From: an uncultured cyanobacterium
Lineage (GTDB): Bacteria; Cyanobacteriota; Cyanobacteriia; PCC-6307; Cyanobiaceae
DNA length: 6,482 nt
Direction of reading: 5' to 3'
NCBI GenBank assembly: GCA_903928835.1
Contig: CAIYSK010000191.1
Coordinates: 1 to 6,482 of the forward strand
Shown: positions 1-6,014 of the stretch, in pieces
Layout: the number at the start of each line of letters is the position of its first letter
How positions within the stretch are numbered: the stretch's first letter is position 1
The notes under the pieces: model-generated
What the model saw: only the letters and a program-made list of their open reading frames with translations
Told to the model about the DNA's origin: nothing
Database searches by the model: none
Position numbers and translations under genes: made by a program

Positions 1-2
1 TG

Positions 3-521
3 ATGAAGCGCCTGCGTCGCGTTTGGAATGACGTGCAGTTCTTGGAGTTGATGGATCGTGGTGAGCAGCAGCTCGCCAAGGTGCTGGGCCTGGTTTTGAT
101 TGTGGTGATGGTGGCTGCGACCCTGCAGTTGATCTGGCAAGTGGGTTGGGCCCTCACCACACCTTCCACCCCCTGGATGACCACGCGGCTCAACCAGGTG
201 TTGGGTGATCTCCTCACCCTGATGATTGCCCTGGAGGTGCTCCAGAACATCACCTCCTACCTGCGCCGCCACGTGGTGCAGATTGAGTTGGTGCTGCTCA
301 CCGCCATGACGGCGGTCGCCCGGAAGGTGATTGTGTTGCCCCATGGCAACAACCAGCCAGAATTATTGGCGGGCTTGGGATTGGCGGTGCTCGCCTTGGG
401 CGGGGCCTTTTGGTTGGTACGTACGGTCAACCTGCGTCAGCCGGCGGCCAGAACAGGGCCAGCCAAACGCAGCCCGGAGCTGGATCGGTTGACACCACCC
501 GATGGCGCCGACCGGCGCTGA
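3..521 (+). CDS. PsiE-family (phosphate-starvation-inducible E-like) integral membrane protein
   Basis: A 172-residue membrane protein resembling the PsiE family, named for an E. coli phosphate-starvation gene; its biochemical role is unknown. The N-terminus is basic (MKRLRR). Hydrophobic segments lie near residues 26-48, 66-84, 92-112 and 120-140, giving about four membrane helices. The family-like core is visible as ALEVL near 76-80, YLRRHVVQIE near 86-95, and AVARKVIVLP near 104-113. The last ~30 residues are hydrophilic and low in complexity; they lie entirely in the part that overlaps the cupin gene on the other strand, so they are probably a non-conserved tail. The ATG sits in TGATG at the window edge, so an upstream gene could end on the TGA at 1-3, which would imply translational coupling, but that gene is outside the window. 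Phosphate regulation is not shown here: no Pho box can be checked because the upstream DNA is missing. Family assignment is fairly confident, function is not. Confidence 0.8.
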   Translation: MKRLRRVWNDVQFLELMDRGEQQLAKVLGLVLIVVMVAATLQLIWQVGWALTTPSTPWMTTRLNQVLGDLLTLMIALEVLQNITSYLRRHVVQIELVLLTAMTAVARKVIVLPHGNNQPELLAGLGLAVLALGGAFWLVRTVNLRQPAARTGPAKRSPELDRLTPPDGADRR

Positions 522-978
522 TCAAGAGACAGTCGCCTTGACTGAGCTGGCGGGGCATTTCTTCATCGGCGAACTGCAGCTGGGCGCTGCCCTGCAGAAG
601 CACAACCCATTCATGCTCAGTTTGGTTGTACCAGAAGTCCGTGGGGCTCGACGACTGGCAGGAGTGAATCCGCTCCAGGCGCAAGCCTGGTTGTTCGACT
701 AACACCGTGATGGTTTCTTGGCCCGCCATCGGGCTGGGGCTAGAGAGCAGATTGCTGTCGCCATGGCCCCCAGTCCCCCCGGTGGCGCTTGGGAACACCG
801 CTTCTCCCCAACGCCTGCCGATCTCAAAGCCATGGCTACGGGCTAGATGCACCACCTCGTTGTGGTGGCTGCACTGTTGGAGTTGCTGGCGCACCTCCGG
901 GGTGGCTTCGCTGAGGGCTACGAAGGCATTCAGCTGCCGTACCTTCTCAAGGAATTGCTGGAGTTGGGCTTCGGCCAT
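427..978 (-). CDS. Nif11 domain / cupin domain fusion protein
   Basis: A 183-residue two-domain protein. Residues 1-60 have the Nif11 pattern: an N-terminal helix (LQQFLEKV), a second helix, then VVHLARSHGFEIGRRWGE, matching the usual ending of hydrophobic-LA-x-x-x-GF-x-I. Residues ~62-86 are a Gly/Ser/Pro linker. Residues ~88-180 form a cupin barrel: a WYNQTEHEW stretch (116-124) with H122 and E123 as possible metal ligands, Gly130 ending motif 1, then G148-D and H159 (GRRHRV) as motif 2, and a closing VWLALFW strand. Nif11 domains occur alone in cyanobacteria and as leader segments of RiPP precursors; here the domain is attached to a probable small-molecule or metal-binding barrel, and no peptide core or modifying enzyme is nearby. 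The substrate is unknown. The gene follows the GNAT gene by 28 bp, so the two are probably co-transcribed. No strong Shine-Dalgarno precedes the ATG. The last 31 residues are encoded opposite the PsiE gene tail. Confidence 0.85.
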   Translation of the reverse strand: MAEAQLQQFLEKVRQLNAFVALSEATPEVRQQLQQCSHHNEVVHLARSHGFEIGRRWGEAVFPSATGGTGGHGDSNLLSSPSPMAGQETITVLVEQPGLRLERIHSCQSSSPTDFWYNQTEHEWVVLLQGSAQLQFADEEMPRQLSQGDCLLISAGRRHRVVSTDPAPGCVWLALFWPPADAG

Positions 979-1006
979 GGCTTAAAGAGTGGCTTCGGGG
1001 CGTGGG

Positions 1007-1483
1007 TTACGTGAGGGTCTTGATCATGCGCCAGCGGATGAAGAACACCCCGGCAAATCGCACCTCTTCCTGGGCCTCAACTTGCCAGCCCAACCGGCTC
1101 AGTAGGGGCCGCGAAAGCTGACTGGCTTCGGTGCGTAATTGGCGGCAGCCAGTTTCGCGGGCATGGTTTTCGAGGGCTCCCAGGATGGCGCTACTGCGAC
1201 CTTGGCGGCAAGAACGGCCGCGGCAGTAGAGCAAGGACAGCCGATCGATGGGGGAGAGGATTCCGAAGGCTTCGATGCTCTTCTGATCAGTGCCACAGCA
1301 GCTGGCTAGGCCATAACCATCGGCCAGGGCCTGGTCGATGGCATCGCTCTGCCAGCCATGGTCTGCCCAGGCCTGAAGTTGGACGTTTGAATACAACCCA
1401 ACGGCCTGGCTGGTGACCGCATCGTGATACACGTCTGCCAATGCATCTCGATCGCCGGATTGGAGCAGGCGGATCGTATCCAT
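1007..1483 (-). CDS. GNAT-family N-acetyltransferase
   Basis: A 158-residue protein with the layout of a single-domain GNAT enzyme, expected to transfer an acetyl group from acetyl-CoA to an amine; the substrate is unknown. The N-terminus (IRLLQSGDRDALADVYHDAV) is the usual first strand and helix, followed by YSNVQLQAWA near 31-40, a signature seen in YafP-like GNATs. The acetyl-CoA loop is around RQGRSSAIL (93-101), where Ser97 replaces the first Gly of the usual Q-x-x-G-x-G/A pattern and Ala99 occupies the second. A helix (ALENHARETG) and the strand LRTEASQLSRPLLSRLGW (116-133) follow, again typical, and the protein closes with M-x-K. The ATG at 1483 is the only reasonable start: an in-frame TAG lies ten codons upstream with no ATG, GTG or TTG between. 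It is the first gene of a likely two-gene unit with the Nif11-cupin gene and is divergent from the cyAbrB gene. Confidence 0.82.
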   Translation of the reverse strand: MDTIRLLQSGDRDALADVYHDAVTSQAVGLYSNVQLQAWADHGWQSDAIDQALADGYGLASCCGTDQKSIEAFGILSPIDRLSLLYCRGRSCRQGRSSAILGALENHARETGCRQLRTEASQLSRPLLSRLGWQVEAQEEVRFAGVFFIRWRMIKTLT

Positions 1484-1643
1484 GGCGAGGGGGATGCCAC
1501 TCGAAGCGTTCTATCACCTCCTTGGAGTTGTGCATGCAGGGAACGGTGAATTTGTTCCAGTGCATTCGGCTGGTTAGTGCTTCCCAAATACAGCTGATGG
1601 TGTATCTTTTGGGATGTAATCACTGGGGCCGCCCCTAAACGCG
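1484..1643. promoter_or_regulatory. Divergent intergenic region between GNAT gene and cyAbrB gene
   Basis: This 160 bp spacer must carry the promoters for both the leftward GNAT-cupin unit and the rightward cyAbrB gene. For cyAbrB the best -10 candidate I can see is TATCTT at 1603-1608, about 36 nt before the ATG, with only a poor -35 (TTCCCA at 1581-1586). No Shine-Dalgarno precedes the cyAbrB ATG; a short GGGG-CCG-CCCC palindrome lies just upstream of it (1625-1635). For the leftward genes a strong Shine-Dalgarno sequence is present (listed separately), but I cannot pick a convincing promoter. AbrB-type regulators often control their own genes, so an operator may lie here, but no defined site is visible. 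Confidence 0.4.
1513..1523 (-). promoter_or_regulatory. Perfect Shine-Dalgarno-like 11-mer upstream of GNAT gene
   Basis: On the minus strand this reads AAGGAGGTGAT, which is fully complementary to the conserved 3' end of 16S rRNA (ATCACCTCCTT). It lies 29 nt upstream of the GNAT ATG, much farther than the usual 5-10 nt, and no ATG, GTG or TTG occurs at normal spacing. A TAG overlapping its end closes the GNAT frame. It may be a standby ribosome-binding site, a remnant of an older start, or chance. Confidence 0.45.
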
Positions 1644-2009
1644 ATGCTTACTGGTTCTGAATTGCTGGCCAAGGTCAAAGAGCTTGGTGACGTAAGTAAG
1701 TCGGATATCGTCCGCACCTGCGGCTATGTGTCTGGCAAGAAAGATGGAGGCGAGCGCCTCAATTTCACTGCTTTCTATGAAGCCCTGCTCGAGGCCAAGG
1801 GCGTCGATCTGGGTGGTTCTGGAAAGGTTGGCAAAGGTGGGCGCAAGCTCAGCTATGTGGCCACCGTTCAAGGAAACGGCAACCTGTTGATCGGTAAGGC
1901 CTACACCGCCATGCTCGATCTCAAGCCCGGCGATGAATTTGAAATCAAGCTTGGCCGCAAGCAGATTCGCTTGATCCCCGCCGGCGCGCCCGACGAAGAC
2001 GAAGAGTGA
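1644..2009 (+). CDS. AbrB-family transcriptional regulator, cyanobacterial type (cyAbrB)
   Basis: A 121-residue DNA-binding regulator of the cyanobacterial AbrB-like family, whose characterised members in Synechocystis and Anabaena influence carbon/nitrogen balance and redox genes. The N-terminal half has the family-specific region (ELLAKVKELGDVSKSDIVR, then GYVSGKKDGGERLNFTAFYEALLEAKGV). A basic, Gly/Lys-rich link (58-68) leads to a C-terminal AbrB-like beta domain at about 69-112 (LSYVATVQGNGNLLIG, DLKPGDEFEIKLGRKQIRLI). Placing the DNA-binding fold at the C-terminus is the cyanobacterial arrangement, opposite to Bacillus AbrB. A single cysteine, Cys26 in RTCGY, falls in the conserved region; an equivalent cysteine in Synechocystis cyAbrB2 has been reported as a redox-modified residue. 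The protein ends in an acidic tail (DEDEE). It is probably monocistronic: it has its own spacer in front and a strong terminator behind. Whether it is clade 1 or 2 cannot be settled by eye. Confidence 0.92.
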   Translation: MLTGSELLAKVKELGDVSKSDIVRTCGYVSGKKDGGERLNFTAFYEALLEAKGVDLGGSGKVGKGGRKLSYVATVQGNGNLLIGKAYTAMLDLKPGDEFEIKLGRKQIRLIPAGAPDEDEE

Positions 2010-2032
2010 TTTCGGCTTTGATGCCGTTTAGG

Positions 2033-2057
2033 GCCCCGGCATTGCCGGGGCTTTTTT
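2033..2057 (+). terminator. Rho-independent terminator after cyAbrB gene
   Basis: A perfect 8 bp all-GC stem, GCCCCGGC (2033-2040) and GCCGGGGC (2044-2051), with the 3-nt loop ATT is followed directly by six T (2052-2057). It starts 24 nt after the cyAbrB stop. On the opposite strand the stem has no T tract behind it, so it should mainly stop the rightward transcript and not the leftward nuclease operon ending at 2089. Confidence 0.93.
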
Positions 2058-2088
2058 CATGGTTTCAGAAGGCGATGGCTTGGCGCGC

Positions 2089-4776
2089 TCAGAGGTTCAC
2101 CACGGCCCCGAGTTCCTGGGCCAGGGGGGCGTAATCCCTTGGATTGCAGGAGAGGAGCACGATCTGAATCCCGGCTTCGCTGCCCTTTCGTAACATCTCG
2201 CCCAGCCCAGAGAGTCGCTCTGGATCGCTATTGGTGAAGGCGTCATCAAACACCAGGGGCAAGCTGTTGTCGTAGGCCGGTTGCAGCACTTCGGCCATGG
2301 CCAGCCGCAGGGCGGCTGCCAACTGTTCGCGCATCCCACCACTCAGTTCTTCAAAGTCAAAGCACTGCTGGCCCTGTTGAAGTTGCAGTGCGCCAAACCC
2401 AGCCTTGGGATCGAAGCCCAAGGAAACCTGCTGGAGGGTTGGTCCTAAATCGGTGAGATAGCGACCAATGGCCTGGCCTAAAGGTTCGCTGTAGCGCTCG
2501 GCAATTTCCCGCCTGGCCTGCTGTAACAGTGCCTGCAGGAGGGCCCAGGCATCGGCCTGTTGGTGAATGCGCTCGCTTTCGGCTTCGGCGCCTTCGCGTT
2601 CAGCCTGCCGTTGGGCCACCTCGGCTTGGGGATCAGTTGCGCTCAGGCTCAAACAAAGCTGCTCGTTGTGTCCCTTGGCGGTGAGCAGGCTGTCCTTTTC
2701 GGTATCCATTAACTGGCTGCGTTGGTCGAGGTTTGTCGCGTCTTGGCCATGTGTAGAAAGCTGGTCTTGCTGGCGTTGGTTCTCGAGGGCTTCGATGGCT
2801 TGATCGTGCTGGGCCAGTTGGCCTTGGAGCTCTTGCAGTTGGTGGGCGAGGGCTTCGGCCTTGCCATGGTTGTGCTCCAGCAGCAGGCGCCGTTCTTCCA
2901 GGGCAAACAGCCCACCCGCCAATTGCTCCAGGCTGGTTTCCAGGGCCCTTTGGCTGGCCCTGCGCTGCTCAACCTGGTGTTGGGCCTGGTGCACGGTGTG
3001 CTCGAGAACCTGCTGATCGCGCCCCAGCTGTTGGCTGGCTCCGCGCAGCTGCTCGAGCCAGGCTTCGAGTTGATCGCGGCCAGTGGGAAGGTCTTGACTG
3101 GTTTGGAGTTGGGTGTGCAGGGCTGCATGGCGGCCCAGGGCTTGCTCAAAGCGCAGGCGCCTGGGTTTCAGTTCAGCCAGTTGGGCATCGAGTTTGGCCC
3201 AGGGAATGGCTGAAGCGGCTTGGCGCAGGCGCTTGAGCTCGGCTTCGAGGACCTGGCGTCGTTGGGCCAGGGGTTCGGCAGCATCGCTACTGGCGACGCC
3301 GAGTTGCCCTTGCAGCTGTTGCAATTGCTCTTGGCAGAGGTCCCGTTGTTGTTCGGCATTGGCGGTGGCGTCGCCGCCTCCAGGGCTGATAAGTAGGCGA
3401 ACGCCTGGGCCGATGGCCAATTCCTCGGCGCGGCTGAGTTGCACCTCCTGGCCGGCAAGCAGCGGTTGGCCGCCGAGCTTCACCGGTTGGTCGGCTTGCA
3501 GCACCTTCAGATGGGTGGCCATGGCTTGGCAGCGCGCCTGGGCCTGGGCGAGGCGTTGCTCGCCTTGGCGCAGGGCCCTCACCTGCTCAGTGCCAATCGC
3601 AGGAAGGCCAGCGAGTTCGGCCTTCCAGTGTTCGGCCTCCTGTTGCAGTTGGCTGAATTGATCCTTGTGGGTTTGAAGCTGCTGGGCTTCGCGATCCAAG
3701 TTGTCGAGGGCGAGTAGGTGCTGGGCCAGCTGTTGGCGCTCTTGGTTGCTGTGGACCTGGGCTTGGAGGGATTCCAGGGCTCGGCGCTGGTGGACCAGGG
3801 CTTGCTCTTGGTGCTGCAGGTTCTGCTGGCTGGTTTGCAACAGGCGTTGCTGATCGCTTTGGCTGCTGCGCTGGCTCGTGAGTTGGAGCTCGAGGTTGTG
3901 CAGGCTTTGCTGGGCTTGGCGCAGCGCTTCCCACTGTTGGCGGATGGGCTTGGCTTCAGCCCGCCGCAGCTGGAGGGTGGCTTCCCGTTGCCGTTGGGCC
4001 GCCAGCGCCGGGCGCTCCTGCTCGTCAATCTCCTTGAGGCGAAGTCCAATGGCGCGCAGCTCCTCCATGGCCGTTTCCAGGGTCGCTTGGCGCTCAAGGG
4101 CTTGCTCAAGCTGGCCCTGGGCTTCCTTGACCCGCTCCTGGGCCTGGGCCAAGGGGCTGCCGGCCTTCACCTTGCCGGTGGCGGTGAACAGGCCATCGAG
4201 GTGCTGCTGAATCCGCTCGTCAACGAGGCGATCGAGGGGGGATTCCAAGGTGGCGGTTGGGCCTTGATGTTGGAGTTGCTGCACCAACCGCTCCAGGTCG
4301 TAGGCCGCGCCCGGCCCGCTGAGCAGGTTGCTGCCGGCCTCCCCCTGGCGCACCCAGAGATGGGCCCAGCGCTGGGGGAGTTGGCCAATGCGGCGCCCTT
4401 CGATGGCCCCATCCACGCCGAGCAGGGCGGCCAACCGTTCTTCGGCGGCGGCACCGCTGAGGGCAACCCCGCTGATGTTACTGAGTTGGCAGGTGCCACT
4501 GGCTCCGGAAAAGCGTTTGCGCAACAGCCAGGTGCTGCCGCCTGCCTCAAAGCCAATCTCCACCTCCGGCAGCCCGCTGTGGAGCCTCGAGCGCAGCTCC
4601 TCTACCCCCCTGCCCGTGGCCGTGGCTTTCAGAAAGAGGCCCTTGTGCAGGGCTTCCACCAGGGTGCTTTTGCCCGCCTCATTGGGGCCGCCAATCAGGG
4701 TGAAGCGCGGATGGAAGGAGAGCTCGAGGTGTTTGTGTTGGCGCACCTGGCGCAACACCGCGTGGCGTAAACGCAT
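2089..4776 (-). CDS. SbcC/YhaN-like SMC-type AAA ATPase (putative DNA double-strand-break repair/exonuclease subunit)
   Basis: An 895-residue ATPase of the SbcC/Rad50/YhaN type, expected to pair with the adjacent phosphoesterase and use ATP to control its access to DNA ends. The N-terminal half-domain carries Walker A, G30-PNEAGKST (30-38), in the NEAGKST form typical of YhaN-like proteins. About 205-425 and 472-760 are Gln/Leu-rich coiled coil. The C-terminal half-domain has the ABC signature ELSGGMREQ (810-818), Walker B LPLVFDD (839-845) and a D-loop TNSD (848-851). Differences from classical SbcC: no CxxC zinc hook anywhere; a short beta-type segment at about 429-468 (PVKLGGQPLLAG, ELAIGPG, LLISPGGGD) where the hook would be; Asp845 in place of the usual catalytic Glu; and Asn878 (LLSCNPR) near the expected switch His. 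The length is close to YhaN and shorter than E. coli SbcC. The ATG is 2 nt after the phosphoesterase stop, so translation is probably coupled. It converges on the cyAbrB terminator, and no terminator of its own is evident. Confidence 0.88.
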   Translation of the reverse strand: MRLRHAVLRQVRQHKHLELSFHPRFTLIGGPNEAGKSTLVEALHKGLFLKATATGRGVEELRSRLHSGLPEVEIGFEAGGSTWLLRKRFSGASGTCQLSNISGVALSGAAAEERLAALLGVDGAIEGRRIGQLPQRWAHLWVRQGEAGSNLLSGPGAAYDLERLVQQLQHQGPTATLESPLDRLVDERIQQHLDGLFTATGKVKAGSPLAQAQERVKEAQGQLEQALERQATLETAMEELRAIGLRLKEIDEQERPALAAQRQREATLQLRRAEAKPIRQQWEALRQAQQSLHNLELQLTSQRSSQSDQQRLLQTSQQNLQHQEQALVHQRRALESLQAQVHSNQERQQLAQHLLALDNLDREAQQLQTHKDQFSQLQQEAEHWKAELAGLPAIGTEQVRALRQGEQRLAQAQARCQAMATHLKVLQADQPVKLGGQPLLAGQEVQLSRAEELAIGPGVRLLISPGGGDATANAEQQRDLCQEQLQQLQGQLGVASSDAAEPLAQRRQVLEAELKRLRQAASAIPWAKLDAQLAELKPRRLRFEQALGRHAALHTQLQTSQDLPTGRDQLEAWLEQLRGASQQLGRDQQVLEHTVHQAQHQVEQRRASQRALETSLEQLAGGLFALEERRLLLEHNHGKAEALAHQLQELQGQLAQHDQAIEALENQRQQDQLSTHGQDATNLDQRSQLMDTEKDSLLTAKGHNEQLCLSLSATDPQAEVAQRQAEREGAEAESERIHQQADAWALLQALLQQARREIAERYSEPLGQAIGRYLTDLGPTLQQVSLGFDPKAGFGALQLQQGQQCFDFEELSGGMREQLAAALRLAMAEVLQPAYDNSLPLVFDDAFTNSDPERLSGLGEMLRKGSEAGIQIVLLSCNPRDYAPLAQELGAVVNL

Positions 4777-4778
4777 GG

Positions 4779-6014
4779 CTAAGGGGCTGCCGCGGCATCG
4801 GCCAGCAGCACGGCCCGGTAGAGCTCGCTGAGGGCCAACCGGGCTGTGGCTGGATCTATCTCTGGAGCTGTTCCTGGGGCTATCTCTGAATTCCTGCCTG
4901 GATCGGGGGAGGCGGTTTGCAGCATGGCGGCCAAGTGGGAGGCCACCTGGGCAATCAAGGGATCGCCGGGCCGCTGGGTGAGTTGGGCCAATTCCTCCCT
5001 ACCCGGGGCGGCATCGCAGCCTCCCCGCAGCTTGAGCCGCAACAGCTGGGCCTCCAGCCGTTCCAGGAGCCCTTCGTAGGACCGGTGGCCCGCCAGGCTC
5101 AAACTGCCCGAGACCTCCAGCAGCAGCAGGTCGGCACCGATGCGGCCGGCCAGCAGCCCCTCCAGTTGCTCCTCCAGTCGATCGAGATCGCTGTCGGCCT
5201 GGAAGCTGAAGCGCAGCGGATGCCAGCCCAGGCTTCCGGTGGCTAGGGGCTGGAGCTGGGGGGGCTCACCGCGGCGCAGCTCCACCTGCAGCACCTGGCC
5301 GGCTTGGTAGTCGGGCGACCTGGGGAAGCGGTCGGGCTCCAGGGTGCCGCTGTACCAAGCCTTGGCCGAAACCTGCTTGAGGCCATGCCAATCGCCCAGG
5401 GCGATGTAGTCGACGGCGTCGAGCCAGGCGCCATCGAGGCGCAGGCGGTTGTTGGCGCTGGTGGGGTTGTTGGAGCTGCCTGGGGCATCGAGATCTTGGG
5501 CGCCAAAACCCTGCACGGATCCGTGGGCGATGACGAGCCGGGGTTTGCCAGCGGGCAACCCATCCCAATCCACTTGGTTGAGCCAGTTGCAGGGATCCAC
5601 GCTGTCGCTGCGCCGGAGCAGGGGGCAGGGCAGCACCACCAGCGAATCCAGCTCCACAACCTTGCGCTCGAGCAGCACCTGCAGGTTGGGGGCGCGGCGG
5701 CCTTGCTCCGCTTGGAAAAAGGAGCTGTGCCACACCGTGCCTGGGGCCCCATGGTCGTGGTTTCCAGGGATCACCAGCACGGGGCAGGGGATGGCGCCAA
5801 TGGCAGCGCAGACGCTGCTCACATCCGAGCTGCTGGGGGTGGGGGAATCAAACAAATCCCCGGCTACCACCACGAACTGCACCGCCTGTTGGCGGGCGTG
5901 GTCGGCCAGCCGACCTATCGCTTCGAGGCGCACCTGGCGCAGCCGGGCCCGCTTATCCGGATCCAGCACCCGGGCATAGGGCTTGCCGATTTGCCAATCG
6001 GCGCTGTGCAACAA
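4779..6014 (-). CDS. SbcD/Mre11/YhaO-like metallophosphoesterase (putative DNA repair nuclease subunit)
   Basis: A 411-residue calcineurin-like phosphoesterase of the SbcD/Mre11 class, expected to be the nuclease partner of the downstream SbcC-like ATPase. Metal-binding motifs appear in order: SADWQ (D6, Q8), AGDLFD (D53), PGNHDH (N85, H86), IAHGS (H164) and GDWHG (D208, H210). Two positions differ from classical Mre11: Gln8 for the His of D-x-H, and Asp208 for the first His of G-H-x-H. The rest of the fold looks intact, including WYSGTLEPDRF (220-230) after the last motif. Residues ~265-335 form an alpha/beta region like an SbcD C-terminal domain. The tail is Pro/Ala-rich with an imperfect octapeptide duplication (377-392), then a helix ending in a run of Ala. 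The start is not ATG: TTG at 6014 is the best choice because motif I follows at once; in-frame CTG (6038) is an alternative, and TAA at 6066-6068 bounds the frame. First gene of the pair, divergent from the cytochrome gene. Confidence 0.88.
   Translation of the reverse strand: MLHSADWQIGKPYARVLDPDKRARLRQVRLEAIGRLADHARQQAVQFVVVAGDLFDSPTPSSSDVSSVCAAIGAIPCPVLVIPGNHDHGAPGTVWHSSFFQAEQGRRAPNLQVLLERKVVELDSLVVLPCPLLRRSDSVDPCNWLNQVDWDGLPAGKPRLVIAHGSVQGFGAQDLDAPGSSNNPTSANNRLRLDGAWLDAVDYIALGDWHGLKQVSAKAWYSGTLEPDRFPRSPDYQAGQVLQVELRRGEPPQLQPLATGSLGWHPLRFSFQADSDLDRLEEQLEGLLAGRIGADLLLLEVSGSLSLAGHRSYEGLLERLEAQLLRLKLRGGCDAAPGREELAQLTQRPGDPLIAQVASHLAAMLQTASPDPGRNSEIAPGTAPEIDPATARLALSELYRAVLLADAAAAP

Noticed and set aside
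1..3. TGA at the very start of the window as the stop of an upstream plus-strand gene
   Set aside because: Only three bases are available. The TGATG overlap is suggestive, but no coding sequence can be shown.
1287..1623. Two minus-strand open frames overlapping the GNAT start and the upstream spacer, one containing the strong Shine-Dalgarno sequence
   Set aside because: Both run through the GNAT gene out of frame, encode Pro/Arg/Ser-rich sequence, and lack a start codon at proper distance from the Shine-Dalgarno.
1625..1635. GGGG-CCG-CCCC palindrome just before the cyAbrB ATG
   Set aside because: A four-pair stem is too short to claim as a regulatory hairpin in GC-rich DNA; mentioned only as part of the spacer.
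2013..2026. Small CGGC-TTTGAT-GCCG hairpin between the cyAbrB stop and the main terminator
   Set aside because: The stem is only four pairs without a following T tract; the adjacent 8-pair hairpin explains termination better.
2722..3661. Several shorter plus-strand open frames under the coiled-coil region
   Set aside because: All are shadows of the coiled-coil coding sequence; there is no independent start context or domain signal.
3718..4770. A 350-codon plus-strand open frame opposite the SbcC-like gene
   Set aside because: It is antisense to a gene with clear ATPase motifs; its translation is low-complexity Leu/Gly/Ala/Gln with no domain pattern, as expected from the complement of Gln/Leu-rich GC-biased codons.
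2089..6014. Defence-island interpretation, such as Dnd-like or other anti-phage systems, for the ATPase-phosphoesterase pair
   Set aside because: No restriction, modification, toxin or mobile genes are adjacent; the neighbours are ordinary housekeeping or regulatory genes, so DNA repair remains the simpler reading.
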